Source of the DNA: Marinobacter iranensis
GTDB lineage: Bacteria > Pseudomonadota > Gammaproteobacteria > Pseudomonadales > Oleiphilaceae
Reading direction: 5' to 3'
DNA: 64,000 nucleotides
Assembly (NCBI RefSeq): GCF_029207565.1
Contig: NZ_JANCMW010000001.1
Location: 434,001 to 498,000, forward strand
Both the position numbers and the translations under genes were made by a program. Below, piece by piece: positions 26,089 through 35,697 of the stretch. The notes below the pieces were generated by a model. That model had not been told where the DNA came from and did no database searches. It saw only the letters and a program-made list of their open reading frames with translations. How positions within the stretch are numbered: position 1 is the stretch's first letter; each line of letters begins with the position of its first letter.

Positions 26089-26349
26089 TCAGTGAAGTGT
26101 GTAAGAGGGCCGGATATCCTGGACATCCGGCTCTTCGTCTTCCCAGTCGATATCATGGGCAACGTTGCCGACCGCTTCGATACCGGCTGCAATCATTGCT
26201 TTGGCAACGTTCATATCCCGGTCTTCCATCATTTCCCTGGCTTCCGTCGAAAATGATATCTGCACCAATGGTGCACTGTCGTCGTCGATCCGACGAAGTG
26301 CATAGTCCCCGTTGCTCAGTTGTACGATCTCGAAAAACGATGGTGACAT
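26089..26349 (-). CDS. Conserved hypothetical protein beside sulA
   Basis: An 86-residue acidic protein with SFFEIVQLSNGDYALRRID at the start and an acidic WEDEEPDVQD tail. No signal peptide or known motif. The same position, between sulA and a DUF6586-type gene, is occupied by a small conserved protein in Pseudomonas (the lexA-sulA to topA interval), which supports a real gene. Function unknown. It lies 51 bases after the DUF6586-like gene on the same strand, likely one transcript. Confidence 0.7.
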   Translation of the reverse strand: MSPSFFEIVQLSNGDYALRRIDDDSAPLVQISFSTEAREMMEDRDMNVAKAMIAAGIEAVGNVAHDIDWEDEEPDVQDIRPSYTLH

Positions 26350-26400
26350 TAAGCTAGCCTTTCAGTTCATTCCCGTTGGTAACGGTCAGTTTGTGGTGCG

Positions 26401-26877
26401 CTACCACTCGCTGTGCCGCTCCTCAAGGATATCGATAAAGTGTTTCATCGCACCCAGTGTCTGTTCCAGGGCTGTCTGTGAACGATCCGGGCCGGTATCG
26501 GCAGCAATGGCAATAACGTTTTCACTGCTGACCGTCTTTTTACTGGCCGGCGGGTTGCCCTGATGCTGCTCAAGTTGCTCGAGATGGTTCCACCAACTAC
26601 CCCGGTCATGGGCTAACTGTTCCAGTTCCGCCATTTCGGGGCTGTTGTCACCAACCAGTTTGCCCAGTGCGTCAAGATCAGCGGGCCGGCCCTGTTTGTC
26701 CTGGTAGAGCCTGGCAATCATGACCAACGTCGATTTACGGGCCCGCAACGCCAGTTCAGTGGCGCCCTGCAAAAGTGCCTCCCTCGCGGGAACGCTGTCA
26801 CTCCGCTCCAACTGCCCCAACAAGGTACGGGCCAGGAAAATCTTCTGGGAAACCAATGAGTGCCACTGTGACGCCAT
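26401..26877 (-). CDS. DUF6586-like conserved hypothetical protein
   Basis: A 158-residue, mainly helical cytoplasmic protein. Start 26877 (MASQWHSLV) is chosen over an in-frame extension to 26967 because an extended -10 (TG-T-TATAGT, minus strand at 26926-26931) would start transcription inside that extension. Position and sequence style match the gene next to topA in pseudomonads. topA itself is absent here. The role is unknown. Confidence 0.65.
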   Translation of the reverse strand: MASQWHSLVSQKIFLARTLLGQLERSDSVPAREALLQGATELALRARKSTLVMIARLYQDKQGRPADLDALGKLVGDNSPEMAELEQLAHDRGSWWNHLEQLEQHQGNPPASKKTVSSENVIAIAADTGPDRSQTALEQTLGAMKHFIDILEERHSEW

Positions 26878-27134
26878 GGTAGTACCTGAGGGTGATTCCA
26901 CTGCCGTGCGATGAATTAATCGCCAACTATAACATTTTCCGTCAGAGATTTCTTCTCCCCCATGCATTCGAGGAGCTTTGACAAGAAACTACAAAGAATC
27001 ACTTGAAACGGTCGTTTGAATTTGGCACAAAGGCGCCCCGATTGAATAACATTTGAGCGCCCGTTCCCGTGGATCCGAAGTGGAAATCCTGGAAGTCGAG
27101 AACGGGCTGTCTGTTTCCGTGGAGGTGGAAGGGA

Positions 27135-28493
27135 ATGCGTAACCATTTGGTCGCAGGTTTTACAGTGGCGTTGTTCGGGCTTTCCGGTGTAACTCTGGCA
27201 AAGGTCAGCGAATCCGAAGCAAAGCGGTTAGGCAATGAACTCACTCCCGTTGGTGCAGAGCGAGAGGGCAATGCCTCAGGTAGCATTCCCGGGTGGACTG
27301 GCGGGCTCAGCCAGCCTCCCGCTGACTGGACGCCGGGGCAGATTGAAAGCAACCCGTTCCCTGAAGATGAGCCGCTGTTCGTGATTACCGGCGACAACCT
27401 GGACCTATACCGGGACAAACTCACCGATGGCCATATCCGTATGCTGGAGCAGTATGGGCCGGAGTTCGTGATGCCGGTCTATCAGACCCGTCGTACAGCT
27501 GCATTCCCCGAAGATGTGTATGAAAAGTCGCGTGACAATGCCCTCAGCGCGGAACTTCTGGCGAACGGCAACGGTGTCCGTGGCACTATCATGACCAGCC
27601 CGTTTCCGATTCCAAAGAACGGCCTGGAAGTGATCTGGAACCACATCCTGCGTTATCGTGGCGAGGAGCTGTCGTTCCGCAGCTCATCCGCAACGCCGCA
27701 GGTAAACGGTTCCTACAACGAGGTTGTTAACCAGTACGATTATTTCTTTGCCTATAGCCGCAGAGGCGCGGATCTTGCTGATATTGATAACAAGATTTTC
27801 TATCTGAAGACCGATACCATTGCACCTTCTACGCTTGCGGGGACGATCACGCTGGTCCATGAAACCCTGGATCAGATTCGCTCGCCTCGCCTTGCCTGGC
27901 GCTACGATGCCGGTTCACGACGCTTGCGCCGCTCACCGAACCTGGCCTATGAAACCGATTTGCCGAACTCTTCCTCGCTACGAGCTGTTGATCAGAAGGA
28001 CATGTACAATGGCGCCCCGAACCAGTATGACTGGGAGCTGAAAGGCAAGCGGGAGATTTTTGTGCCGTATAATGCCTACAAGCTGCACGACAGCGATGTC
28101 CGGGCGGATGACGTCATTCGGCCGCAGCACATCAACCAGGAGCTGGCCCGCTACGAGCTGCATAGGGTATGGGTGGTCGAGGCAAAACTGCGCACTGGTA
28201 TCAGCCATATCTATTCCCGTCGGGTGTTTTATGTGGATGAGGATAGCTGGCAGATTCTCGCCACGGAGGAGTATGACGGCAACAATGAACTCTGGCGTGT
28301 TTCCGAAGCGCACAACATCAGCTATTACAGTGAGCCGGTGTTCTGGACTACCATGGAGATGACATACGACCTTAAGGCCCAGCGCTATTACATAGATGGC
28401 CTGGATAACGGCTTCCCGGCCTACGATTTCGAGCCTGGCTTCCGCGGCAACCAGTTCTCGGCCTCCGCAGCCCGAAGAGCGGCCCGCCGCTAA
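27135..28493 (+). CDS. DUF1329 family exported protein
   Basis: The 452-residue product has a signal peptide (about residues 1-22, ending SGVTLAK), followed by the family's conserved SEAKRLGNELTPVGAEREGN and several Trp/Tyr-rich strands such as IPGWTGGL and YDWELKGKREIFVPYNAYKL. DUF1329 resembles LolA/LolB-type lipid-binding folds and usually sits beside DUF1302 and MMPL-type RND genes. None of these is nearby. The ATG at 27135 follows GGAAGGG; the preceding in-frame stretch has no homologous look. Possibly periplasmic lipid or hydrophobic-substrate handling, by inference from family context only. Confidence 0.8.
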   Translation: MRNHLVAGFTVALFGLSGVTLAKVSESEAKRLGNELTPVGAEREGNASGSIPGWTGGLSQPPADWTPGQIESNPFPEDEPLFVITGDNLDLYRDKLTDGHIRMLEQYGPEFVMPVYQTRRTAAFPEDVYEKSRDNALSAELLANGNGVRGTIMTSPFPIPKNGLEVIWNHILRYRGEELSFRSSSATPQVNGSYNEVVNQYDYFFAYSRRGADLADIDNKIFYLKTDTIAPSTLAGTITLVHETLDQIRSPRLAWRYDAGSRRLRRSPNLAYETDLPNSSSLRAVDQKDMYNGAPNQYDWELKGKREIFVPYNAYKLHDSDVRADDVIRPQHINQELARYELHRVWVVEAKLRTGISHIYSRRVFYVDEDSWQILATEEYDGNNELWRVSEAHNISYYSEPVFWTTMEMTYDLKAQRYYIDGLDNGFPAYDFEPGFRGNQFSASAARRAARR

Positions 28494-28564
28494 CCGTCGG
28501 TTTCCCCGGGCCTGGCAGGGCCCGGAACCTGTCCGGGCCGAAACACTATTGAGGAGATTCAGTT

Positions 28565-28891
28565 ATGGCGGCACCGGAACAGCTTGAGGCAGTGGATACC
28601 CTGGTTGAACACCTTAAAGCCGCTCTTGCCGAGAAGAACTGGGACGAGCTGTCCCGTTTGAATGAGCTTGTGAAGCCGACGATTGAACCGGTCATGGCCG
28701 CCCTTGAGGCCGGCGAATTAGAGCCGGAACCGGTCAGGAAAAGGCTGGCAACTCTGCAATCCTTTTGCGACCGTGCCAATATTTCGGCAAATGAAGCCAA
28801 GGCGGAAGCCCAGCAAGCCCTCAAAGGTGCCAACCAGAACCGAAGCGCGGCAAAAGCCTATCAGAACGTTTCTTTAAATCGTCCTAAATAG
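28565..28891 (+). CDS. fleP: FleP/FliT-like flagellar chaperone-type protein
   Basis: A 108-residue, strongly helical, charged protein directly before fleQ. This is the position of fleP, after fliD-fliS in P. aeruginosa. FliT-like proteins bind the filament cap FliD or export ATPase subunits. Motifs are ALAEKNWDELSRLNELVKP and KAEAQQALKGANQNRSA. Here fliC, fliD and fliS are missing upstream and a DUF1329 gene stands in their place. The ribosome site GAGGAGA precedes the ATG. The symbol rests on position and fold style, not on a clear match. Confidence 0.65.
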   Translation: MAAPEQLEAVDTLVEHLKAALAEKNWDELSRLNELVKPTIEPVMAALEAGELEPEPVRKRLATLQSFCDRANISANEAKAEAQQALKGANQNRSAAKAYQNVSLNRPK

Positions 28892-28901
28892 CGTCATAAA
28901 A

Positions 28902-28930
28902 TTGACTCGGGCGCGCTTACAGTCTTAAAT
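28902..28930 (+). promoter_or_regulatory. Sigma-70 promoter of fleQ
   Basis: -35 TTGACT (28902-28907), 17-base spacer, -10 TTAAAT (28925-28930), starting 33 bases before the fleQ ATG. This suits a top-tier regulator that does not depend on sigma-54. Confidence 0.75.
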
Positions 28931-28962
28931 ACCGCACAAATCCCCGCAAGAGATTCGTTTGG

Positions 28963-30414
28963 ATGTCTAAAAATAACAAGGTGCTGGTGCTCAGCGAGGA
29001 CGATAAAAGAAGACATGACATTTCCATCATTCTTGAATTCATTGGTGAAGAAGAAATAGTCTCTGGTGCCGAGGCTCATGCACTGCTGTCCAGTGGTGAT
29101 GCTGAAAGCCTGGAGTCGGTATCCGCTGCGATCGTCAATGGAGAAGAGGATGGCGGGCTCAGGTTTGTTTCCGCAGTATGTGAAGCTGTCAGGGGAGTGC
29201 CGGTACTTTTGGTGGGTCACCCCGACCTTAGCAGCCTGTCGGATGACGAGGCCAGCCGGGTTATTGCCCGCATGGAATGGCCGTTGAGTTACACGAAGTT
29301 TGTGGACTCCCTCTATCGCGCCCAGATTTATCGGGACCAGTACGCCCGCTCCCGGGAACGTGGCCAGCAACGTGGGCTGCAGCTTTTCCGCAGTCTGGTG
29401 GGTACCAGCCGGAAGGTGCAGTCTGTGCGCCAGTTGATGGAGCAGGTGGCGGATAAGGACGTCAGCGTACTGATTACAGGCGAATCCGGCACTGGCAAAG
29501 AAGTGGTGGCCCGCAACCTTCATTACCATTCGGCCCGGCGTGACAAGCCGTTTGTTCCGGTCAACTGTGGCGCTATTCCGGCGGAGCTGCTGGAAAGCGA
29601 GCTGTTCGGCCATGAAAAAGGCGCCTTCACTGGAGCCATTACATCCCGCGTTGGCCGTTTTGAGCTCGCCGAGGGTGGTACGTTGTTCCTTGATGAAATC
29701 GGCGATATGCCCCTGAACATGCAGGTGAAGATTCTGCGGGTTCTGCAGGAGCGCACGTACGAGCGTGTTGGCAGTAATCGCACTCAATCAGCGGATGTGA
29801 GGGTCGTTGCTGCCACTCACAAGCACCTGGAAGACATGATTGAAACCGGCGATTTCCGGGAGGACCTTTACTACCGCCTGAACGTATTCCCGATCGAGAT
29901 GCCGGCCCTGCGTGAGCGGGTGGAGGACATTCCGCTGCTGACCAATGAGCTGATTTCCCGCATGGAGAAGGAAAAGCGTGGCTCCCTGCGGTTGAACTCG
30001 GCTGCGATCATGAGCCTCTGCCGGCATGACTGGCCGGGCAATGTGCGCGAGCTGGCGAACCTCGTGGAGCGGCTGGCAATCATGCATCCCTATGGTGTTA
30101 TCGGGGTGCAGGAGTTACCGAAGAAGTTCCGCTATGTGGACGATTACGATGAGAACCGGCCGGTTGAGGATTCGGGGATGCCGTCCGGTATTCCGGGGCT
30201 GGTGGGGTTGGATGCGCCGGCGTTGTTGCCGGTGAACGGTATCGACCTGAAGGATTATCTCTCTGGTCTTGAGAAGCAACTGATTCAGCAGGCGCTGGAT
30301 GAGGCCGGTGGTGTGGTGGCCCGGGCAGCGGAGAAGCTGAGGATTCGGCGGACGACCCTGGTTGAGAAAGTTCGGAAGTACGGGCTTAGGGACGAGGAGT
30401 CCGAGGAGGGCTGA
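28963..30414 (+). CDS. fleQ: Master flagellar regulator FleQ (sigma-54 activator)
   Basis: Enhancer-binding protein at the top of the polar flagellar cascade, also a c-di-GMP responder in Pseudomonas. The 483 residues comprise a receiver-like N-terminal domain (about 1-130) without an obvious phospho-acceptor setting, an AAA+ domain with GESGTGKE (Walker A), GAFTGA (sigma-54 contact) and [10 protein letters not shown] (Walker B), and a Fis-type helix-turn-helix at the end ([16 protein letters not shown]). It is predicted to activate the -24/-12 promoters at 30553, 33529, 41967, 43368 and 52411, with FleN as antagonist. Confidence 0.95.
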   Translation: MSKNNKVLVLSEDDKRRHDISIILEFIGEEEIVSGAEAHALLSSGDAESLESVSAAIVNGEEDGGLRFVSAVCEAVRGVPVLLVGHPDLSSLSDDEASRVIARMEWPLSYTKFVDSLYRAQIYRDQYARSRERGQQRGLQLFRSLVGTSRKVQSVRQLMEQVADKDVSVLITGESGTGKEVVARNLHYHSARRDKPFVPVNCGAIPAELLESELFGHEKGAFTGAITSRVGRFELAEGGTLFLDEIGDMPLNMQVKILRVLQERTYERVGSNRTQSADVRVVAATHKHLEDMIETGDFREDLYYRLNVFPIEMPALRERVEDIPLLTNELISRMEKEKRGSLRLNSAAIMSLCRHDWPGNVRELANLVERLAIMHPYGVIGVQELPKKFRYVDDYDENRPVEDSGMPSGIPGLVGLDAPALLPVNGIDLKDYLSGLEKQLIQQALDEAGGVVARAAEKLRIRRTTLVEKVRKYGLRDEESEEG

Positions 30415-30440
30415 AATTCTCCGGTTTTTCTGGCTTGAGC

Positions 30441-30480
30441 GGCGTCAAAGGTTTGTAACCTTCGGCGCCGTTGTTGTTTC
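30441..30480 (+). terminator. Probable intrinsic terminator after fleQ
   Basis: A stem of about 13 bp with one mismatch (GGCGTC...AAGGTT / AACCTT...GGCGCC, loop TGT) followed by GTTGTTGTTT. It separates fleQ from the sigma-54 promoter of fleSR. Confidence 0.6.
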
Positions 30481-30552
30481 GGGGCGACGTAATCCCGTCA
30501 TCTTCCTTTCTCTGTTTTTACCTTCCTGTTGAAATATAAACAAAAATTAAAG

Positions 30553-30570
30553 TTGGCACGGTGCTGGCTT
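30553..30570 (+). promoter_or_regulatory. Sigma-54 promoter of fleSR
   Basis: TTGGCACGGTGCTGGCTT: GG at -24 (30555-30556) and GC at -12 (30567-30568) with the required 10-base spacing. It lies 67 bases ahead of the fleS ATG and rules out a start at 30529. Confidence 0.85.
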
Positions 30571-30636
30571 AGTCCTGCCCAAACGATCCATCCGATTGGT
30601 GCGGGCCGGTGTTTGGTCCGGTCAGAGGGCGAGTTT

Positions 30637-31926
30637 ATGAGTCAGTTGCAATTTGTTGGTTTGTCGTCGGCGAAGGAGTCCTTAGCCAATAAGGAGTCTC
30701 CGTCCAACGCGGCGGCGGATGTCAATGACAAGGTGACGGCGTTGTTCCCGGAGCAGGGCGATGAGGCTGTGGGTACGGCGCTGGATCTGTTCAACCAGAT
30801 GTCCCGGCAGATTACTGATTCCTATCGCACCCTGGAGTCCCGTGTTAACCAGCTGTCGGGGGAATTGTCAGCGGAGTCGCAACAGCGCCAGGTAGAGCTG
30901 GAGCAGAAGGAGGAGCTGGCTGATCGGCTTTCCACGTTGCTACACGCGCTTCCGGCGGGTGTTGTGGTTCTCGACAGCCAGGGTGTGGTGACACAGACCA
31001 ATCCGGCGGCGATTACGTTGTTGGGGGAGCCCCTCGATGGCGAACGCTGGGTGGATGTGATTCGTCGTTGTTTCGCGCCTCGTCGGGATGATGGTCATGA
31101 GGTGTCGCTGAAGGATGGCCGCCGCGTCAGTATTGAAATCCGTACCATGGAGAATCAGCCGGGGCAGTTGATCCTGCTGACGGACCTGACAGAAACCCGT
31201 CACCTGCAGGCTCAGCTTGCCCACGCCCAGCGATTGTCGGCAATGGGTAAGATGGTGGCTTCCCTGGCTCACCAGATCCGTACGCCGCTGTCCGCCGCTA
31301 TTCTGTATGGCGGGCACCTAGGTCAGGAGGATCTGGATGAGGAGATGCGCCAGCGTTGCGCGTCCCGTCTGATGTCCCGTTTGACGCACCTTGAGCAGCA
31401 GGTGCGTGACATGCTGATTTTTGCCCGCGGCGAGACGCGGCTGGCGGAGGAATTGTCTGCCGGTACCCTGGGTCAGGCACTCTCATCCGCGCTGGAAGGG
31501 TTGAAGCTTCCTGCCGGGGTTGCGGTGACGATGGACCGCCAGGCGAACGACGAGTCGCTGATGTGTAACCGCGATGCCCTGGTGGGCGCCTGTACCAACC
31601 TGGTGAACAACAGTGTGGAGGCAGGTGCCACGGCCGTTTCGGTGGCTGTTGTGTCCGTGGAAGGTGAACTGGTGATTCAGGTTACTGACAATGGCCCCGG
31701 ATTTACCAGGGATCAGGCGAGCCAGCTTATGGAAGCTTTTTATACCACCAAGTCCCACGGTACAGGTTTGGGGCTGGCTGTTGTCCAGGCTGTTGTGAAA
31801 GCACACCAGGGGCGGTTTGCGATTGATGCGCCCGCTCATGGTGGGGCGGTTGCAACCATCTCCCTGCCGTTGCTGCGTTCGCTGTCGGCCGGTGGCCGTC
31901 GGCAGCAGACACACAAGAATGACTGA
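30637..31926 (+). CDS. fleS: Sensor histidine kinase FleS
   Basis: Cytoplasmic kinase that phosphorylates FleR to turn on middle flagellar genes. The 429 residues include a coiled coil (about 60-110) and a PAS domain with PAGVVVLDSQGVVTQTNPAA. The HisKA phospho-acceptor helix is VASLAHQIRTPLS, and the ATPase has N-box, G1 DNGPGF and G2 GTGLGLAVV. There is no membrane segment. Start 30637 lies after the sigma-54 promoter, with AGAGGGCGAG ahead. fleR follows 12 bases later. Confidence 0.93.
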   Translation: MSQLQFVGLSSAKESLANKESPSNAAADVNDKVTALFPEQGDEAVGTALDLFNQMSRQITDSYRTLESRVNQLSGELSAESQQRQVELEQKEELADRLSTLLHALPAGVVVLDSQGVVTQTNPAAITLLGEPLDGERWVDVIRRCFAPRRDDGHEVSLKDGRRVSIEIRTMENQPGQLILLTDLTETRHLQAQLAHAQRLSAMGKMVASLAHQIRTPLSAAILYGGHLGQEDLDEEMRQRCASRLMSRLTHLEQQVRDMLIFARGETRLAEELSAGTLGQALSSALEGLKLPAGVAVTMDRQANDESLMCNRDALVGACTNLVNNSVEAGATAVSVAVVSVEGELVIQVTDNGPGFTRDQASQLMEAFYTTKSHGTGLGLAVVQAVVKAHQGRFAIDAPAHGGAVATISLPLLRSLSAGGRRQQTHKND

Positions 31927-31938
31927 TTGGAGGCGACC

Positions 31939-33393
31939 ATGGCCAAAGCCCAAATTCTGATTGTTGAAGACGACCACGATCTGCGTGAAGCGCTGGTTAC
32001 CACCCTTGAACTGGCAAAGTTCCGGGTTCGGGAAGCTGCCAATGCGGAGCAGGCGCTGGCACAACTGGCCGAGTCGCCGGTGGACATGGTCGTCAGTGAC
32101 GTGAATATGCCGGGGATGTCCGGCCATGACCTGCTGCATGAGATCCAGAGGCGATACCCCGGGCTGCCGACCATGCTGATTACCGCGTACGGCCAGATCA
32201 GCCACGCGGTATCCGCCATGCAGTCGGGTGCTATCGATTACCTGGTAAAGCCGTTTGAGCCTTCCGTGCTTGTGGACGCCGTTACACGGGTGGTGGGTGG
32301 TGGTCGCCAGAAAAGTGGCGATCAGCCCGTTGCGGAAGACCCCATTAGTAAGCGTATGTTCCAGCTGGCGGCAAAAGTGGCGGCCAGCGATTCAACGGTA
32401 ATGATTTCCGGTGAAAGCGGCACCGGCAAAGAGGTGCTGGCCCGCTATATTCATCAGCAGTCTCCAAGATCCGACCAGCCGTTCGTTGCGATTAACTGTG
32501 CGGCGATCCCCGAAAACATGCTGGAGGCGATTCTGTTCGGTCATGAGAAGGGAGCCTTCACCGGTGCAGTGGCTTCTTCCCCCGGCAAGTTCGAGCAGGC
32601 TAACGGTGGTACCATACTGCTGGATGAGATTTCAGAAATGGACCTTGGCCTGCAATCCAAGCTGTTGCGGGTGTTGCAGGAACGCGAGGTTGAACGGGTA
32701 GGGGGGCGCAAGACCATTATCCTGGACGTGCGGGTGATTGCCACCACGAACCGCGACCTGGCGGACTACGTACGGGAAAACAGATTCCGCGAAGATCTTT
32801 ACTACCGGCTGACGGTGTTCCCCATGCACTGGCAGCCCCTGCGCGAACGCACCCTGGATATCATGCCGCTGGCCAGTGCCTTGCTGAAAAGCCATTGTCG
32901 CAAGATGAAACTGACCGGCGTGACCTTTGCGCCCGATGCCAGGGACGCGCTGATGGCCCACCAATGGCCCGGCAACGTTCGTGAGCTGGACAATGCTATT
33001 CAGCGGGCGCTGGTGCTGCACCAGGGAAACGTGATTCATGTCGGTGATCTTTGCCTGGAACTGGGTATTACCGGGCGAATGGACAGCACGTCGGCCCCGG
33101 CAACGCCTCCGTATACTGCTCCGGAACCCGCATCTGACACAGCTGCCCAGGCAGACGAGGAGTACTCTCGCCCATCGGACGGGATCGACCTTGCAGGGTT
33201 GTCTCCCACATCCCTTGGTGACGAGGTTCGGCAACGTGAGTTCCGGATTATTATCCAGACCCTGAAAAAGGAACGCGGTCGCCGCAACCGGGCAGCGGAG
33301 CAGTTGGGCATCAGCCCGCGCACGCTCCGGTACAAGCTGGCCCAGATGCGGGATGCGGGCATTGATCTGGATGCCGAACTGGCCACCGCCTGA
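31939..33393 (+). CDS. fleR: Response regulator FleR (sigma-54 activator)
   Basis: Phosphorylated by FleS, it activates sigma-54 promoters for later flagellar genes. The 484 residues have a receiver domain with the phospho-acceptor in DVNMPGMSG (about residue 54), an AAA+ domain with [15 protein letters not shown] and ILLDEISEM, and a Fis-type helix-turn-helix (RAAEQLGISPRTLRYKL). The ATG at 31939 follows TTGGAGG; the TTG of that element is not the start. A strong terminator follows, so fleSR is a closed two-gene unit. Confidence 0.94.
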   Translation: MAKAQILIVEDDHDLREALVTTLELAKFRVREAANAEQALAQLAESPVDMVVSDVNMPGMSGHDLLHEIQRRYPGLPTMLITAYGQISHAVSAMQSGAIDYLVKPFEPSVLVDAVTRVVGGGRQKSGDQPVAEDPISKRMFQLAAKVAASDSTVMISGESGTGKEVLARYIHQQSPRSDQPFVAINCAAIPENMLEAILFGHEKGAFTGAVASSPGKFEQANGGTILLDEISEMDLGLQSKLLRVLQEREVERVGGRKTIILDVRVIATTNRDLADYVRENRFREDLYYRLTVFPMHWQPLRERTLDIMPLASALLKSHCRKMKLTGVTFAPDARDALMAHQWPGNVRELDNAIQRALVLHQGNVIHVGDLCLELGITGRMDSTSAPATPPYTAPEPASDTAAQADEEYSRPSDGIDLAGLSPTSLGDEVRQREFRIIIQTLKKERGRRNRAAEQLGISPRTLRYKLAQMRDAGIDLDAELATA

Positions 33394-33420
33394 TTCCCCT
33401 TCTCAGCGGCTCCTTCGTTC

Positions 33421-33442
33421 GGCACCTTCGGGTGCCGTTTTT
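33421..33442 (+). terminator. Intrinsic terminator after fleR
   Basis: Six-bp stem GGCACC / GGTGCC with a TTCG tetraloop followed directly by GTTTTTT. Confidence 0.92.
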
Positions 33443-33528
33443 TATGGGCTTGTCAAAAGACTGTCGCTGTTCTGAGCCCGCCTTCCGAAAAGTTCATTAA
33501 CTTAATGAAAATAAGGCAATAAATAATT

Positions 33529-33546
33529 CTGGCCTATGGTTTGCTT
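33529..33546 (+). promoter_or_regulatory. Sigma-54 promoter of the fliE operon
   Basis: CTGGCCTATGGTTTGCTT with GG (33531-33532) and GC (33543-33544) ten bases apart, about 67 bases before fliE. Confidence 0.85.
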
Positions 33547-33612
33547 AACTTCGGAAAGAGATATCCAGTTCAATGGCTTGCCTGCAAAAAGGGCGATCCG
33601 GGAGAGTGAATC

Positions 33613-33981
33613 ATGGTTCAGCGTGCTGACATCAACAGTGTTCTTTCTGAAATCCGCAATATGCGCTCGCAGATGATGGAGAATCAGCGGGTTGAGCAGG
33701 ACAACAACATCCGCGGGCGCCTTGACGGCCCCTCCAAAGTTCAGGAAACCCCCGACACGCCGAAGTTCAGCGATATGCTCAGCCAGGCTGTGGGATCGGT
33801 GAACGAACTGAAACAGACGTCAAGTGATCTGAAGACGGCTTATGAGATGGGCGATCCCAATGTGGATATTACTCGCGTCATGATTGCGTCGGAAAAAGCA
33901 TCCATCTCCTTCGAGGCATTGACCCAGGTTCGGAACCGGGTTGTCAAAGCCTACGAAGACATCATGAACATGCCGGTTTGA
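33613..33981 (+). CDS. fliE: Flagellar hook-basal body protein FliE
   Basis: Small rod adapter joining the MS ring to the rod. The 122 residues end with the family motif ITRVMIASEKASISFEALTQ and VRNRVVKAYEDIMNMPV, which is diagnostic. The N-terminal half is polar and probably disordered. It is the first gene after the sigma-54 promoter; fliF follows after 15 bases, starting the fliEFGHIJ operon. Confidence 0.94.
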   Translation: MVQRADINSVLSEIRNMRSQMMENQRVEQDNNIRGRLDGPSKVQETPDTPKFSDMLSQAVGSVNELKQTSSDLKTAYEMGDPNVDITRVMIASEKASISFEALTQVRNRVVKAYEDIMNMPV

Positions 33982-33996
33982 TAACGGAGCAGACCC

Positions 33997-35697
33997 ATGG
34001 CCAGCTTACCTGCTGAAACCTCATCCTCGAATATGCCCGCAGCGCGGGAGGACGACACCGGTGAAAGCCGCAGTGACGTGATATTCGGGTTCAACCGGCT
34101 GAATCTGCTGCGGCAGGTGGGCCTGATGGTGGGGCTGGCGGCCAGCGTTGCCCTTGGTGTTGCCGTGGTGCTGTGGGCCCAGGAGCCTAATTACCAGCCG
34201 GTCGTCGGGGATATGTCCGGTTACAATCCCCAGGACGTCACCACCATCCTCGACGCCAACGGTATCAATTACCGTATGAACCCGCGCACCGGGGCTTTGC
34301 TGGTGCCTTCCGACGAGGTTTATAACGCCCGCCTGAAGCTGGCAGCAGAGGGTGTGACAGATGAGCAGACGATCGGTTACGAGCTTCTGGACCAGGACCG
34401 GGGCCTGGGAACCTCCCAGTTCATGGAAACCATCAGCTTCCGCCGTGGCCTGGAAGGTGAGTTGGCCCGCACCATCAGTAGCATGCGCACGGTTCGCGCT
34501 GCCCGGGTTCACCTTGCCATTCCGGAGCGCTCGGTGTTCGTCCGTGACGCCCGCACGCCGACGGCCTCTGTTTTCCTGGAAGTGATTGCTGGTCGCCGTC
34601 TGGAGCAGGAACAGATTGCTTCAATCGTGAATCTGGTTGCCGGCAGTATTCCGGAAATGAACAAAGACAATGTCACCGTGGTTGACCAGAGCGGGAACCT
34701 TCTCACGGGTCGAGAGGAAGGCGGCGACACTCAGCAGATGGAAGACCAGTACGATTACACTGCCCGCGTTGAGGAACGTCTGGCACACCGGGTCGCGTCT
34801 CTGGTGCGCCCGGTGGTAGGTGATGGCCGATTCCGCGCCGAAGTGACGGCGGACCTGGATTTCTCCTCGGTGGAGCAGGCAGAGGAGCTATTCAATCCGG
34901 AGCAGCAGGCAGTGCGCAGCGAGCGCCAGATGTCCGAACGCCGTGTCGGTGGCGGCGCCAGTGGTATTCCCGGCGCCCTGTCCAACCAGCCACCGGCCCA
35001 GGCCACCGTGCCAGAGCAGGTCAATGGCGATGAGGAGGGTGAGGCTCAGGCGTCTCCGGTGAACGTGCGTGAAGAGTCGACCCGGAATTACGAAATGGAC
35101 CGCACTGTTAGCTACGTACGCCAGGAGCTCGGTCGCATTGATCGCGTGTCGGTGGCGCTGGCCGTCGATGACATGAAGGTGGTTGATCCCCAGACTGGCG
35201 AAGTCAGCTATGAACCCTGGCCTGAACAGGAACTGCAGCGCCTGACGATGTTGGTTCGTGATGCCGTGGGGTATTCAGCGGCCCGAGGTGACAGTGTTAC
35301 GGTAATGAACACAGCGTTTGCAGCGCAAGAGCAGGTAGAGTTTGAAGCCCCGGGGTTCTGGGAGCAGCCCTGGTTCTGGGATCTGATGAAGCAGGTGCTG
35401 GCAGGCCTGGTGATCCTTGTGCTTGTATTGGGATTGTTGCGCCCGACCCTTAAGAGCCTGTCTGGCGGCGGACGCAGTGAACGCCGGGGTGAATCCGGGG
35501 ATGACCGCTACGAGGGGCTTGACGGTATTGAAGGTGGTGATGCCCTCCGGGAGGCCATGCATTCACAGGATGATCTGCTTTTGCCTGGGGCGACAGACAG
35601 CTATGATAGGCAGTTGAATGCGCTGAAAGGCCTTATTGCGGAAGACCCCGCCCGGGTTTCCCAGGTGATGCGCCAGTGGGTGAATGTTGATGACTGA
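33997..35697 (+). CDS. fliF: Flagellar M-ring protein FliF
   Basis: Forms the MS ring in the inner membrane. The 566 residues have TM1 near residues 38-60 and a secretin/YscJ-like ring domain with TISFRRGLEGELARTISSM and ARVHLAIPERSVF. A variable acidic region lies around residues 320-360, with TM2 near residues 462-482. The C-terminal tail (ALKGLIAEDPARVSQVMRQW) binds FliG. The ATG at 33997 overlaps no upstream gene; fliG starts inside its last codons. Confidence 0.95.
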   Translation: MASLPAETSSSNMPAAREDDTGESRSDVIFGFNRLNLLRQVGLMVGLAASVALGVAVVLWAQEPNYQPVVGDMSGYNPQDVTTILDANGINYRMNPRTGALLVPSDEVYNARLKLAAEGVTDEQTIGYELLDQDRGLGTSQFMETISFRRGLEGELARTISSMRTVRAARVHLAIPERSVFVRDARTPTASVFLEVIAGRRLEQEQIASIVNLVAGSIPEMNKDNVTVVDQSGNLLTGREEGGDTQQMEDQYDYTARVEERLAHRVASLVRPVVGDGRFRAEVTADLDFSSVEQAEELFNPEQQAVRSERQMSERRVGGGASGIPGALSNQPPAQATVPEQVNGDEEGEAQASPVNVREESTRNYEMDRTVSYVRQELGRIDRVSVALAVDDMKVVDPQTGEVSYEPWPEQELQRLTMLVRDAVGYSAARGDSVTVMNTAFAAQEQVEFEAPGFWEQPWFWDLMKQVLAGLVILVLVLGLLRPTLKSLSGGGRSERRGESGDDRYEGLDGIEGGDALREAMHSQDDLLLPGATDSYDRQLNALKGLIAEDPARVSQVMRQWVNVDD

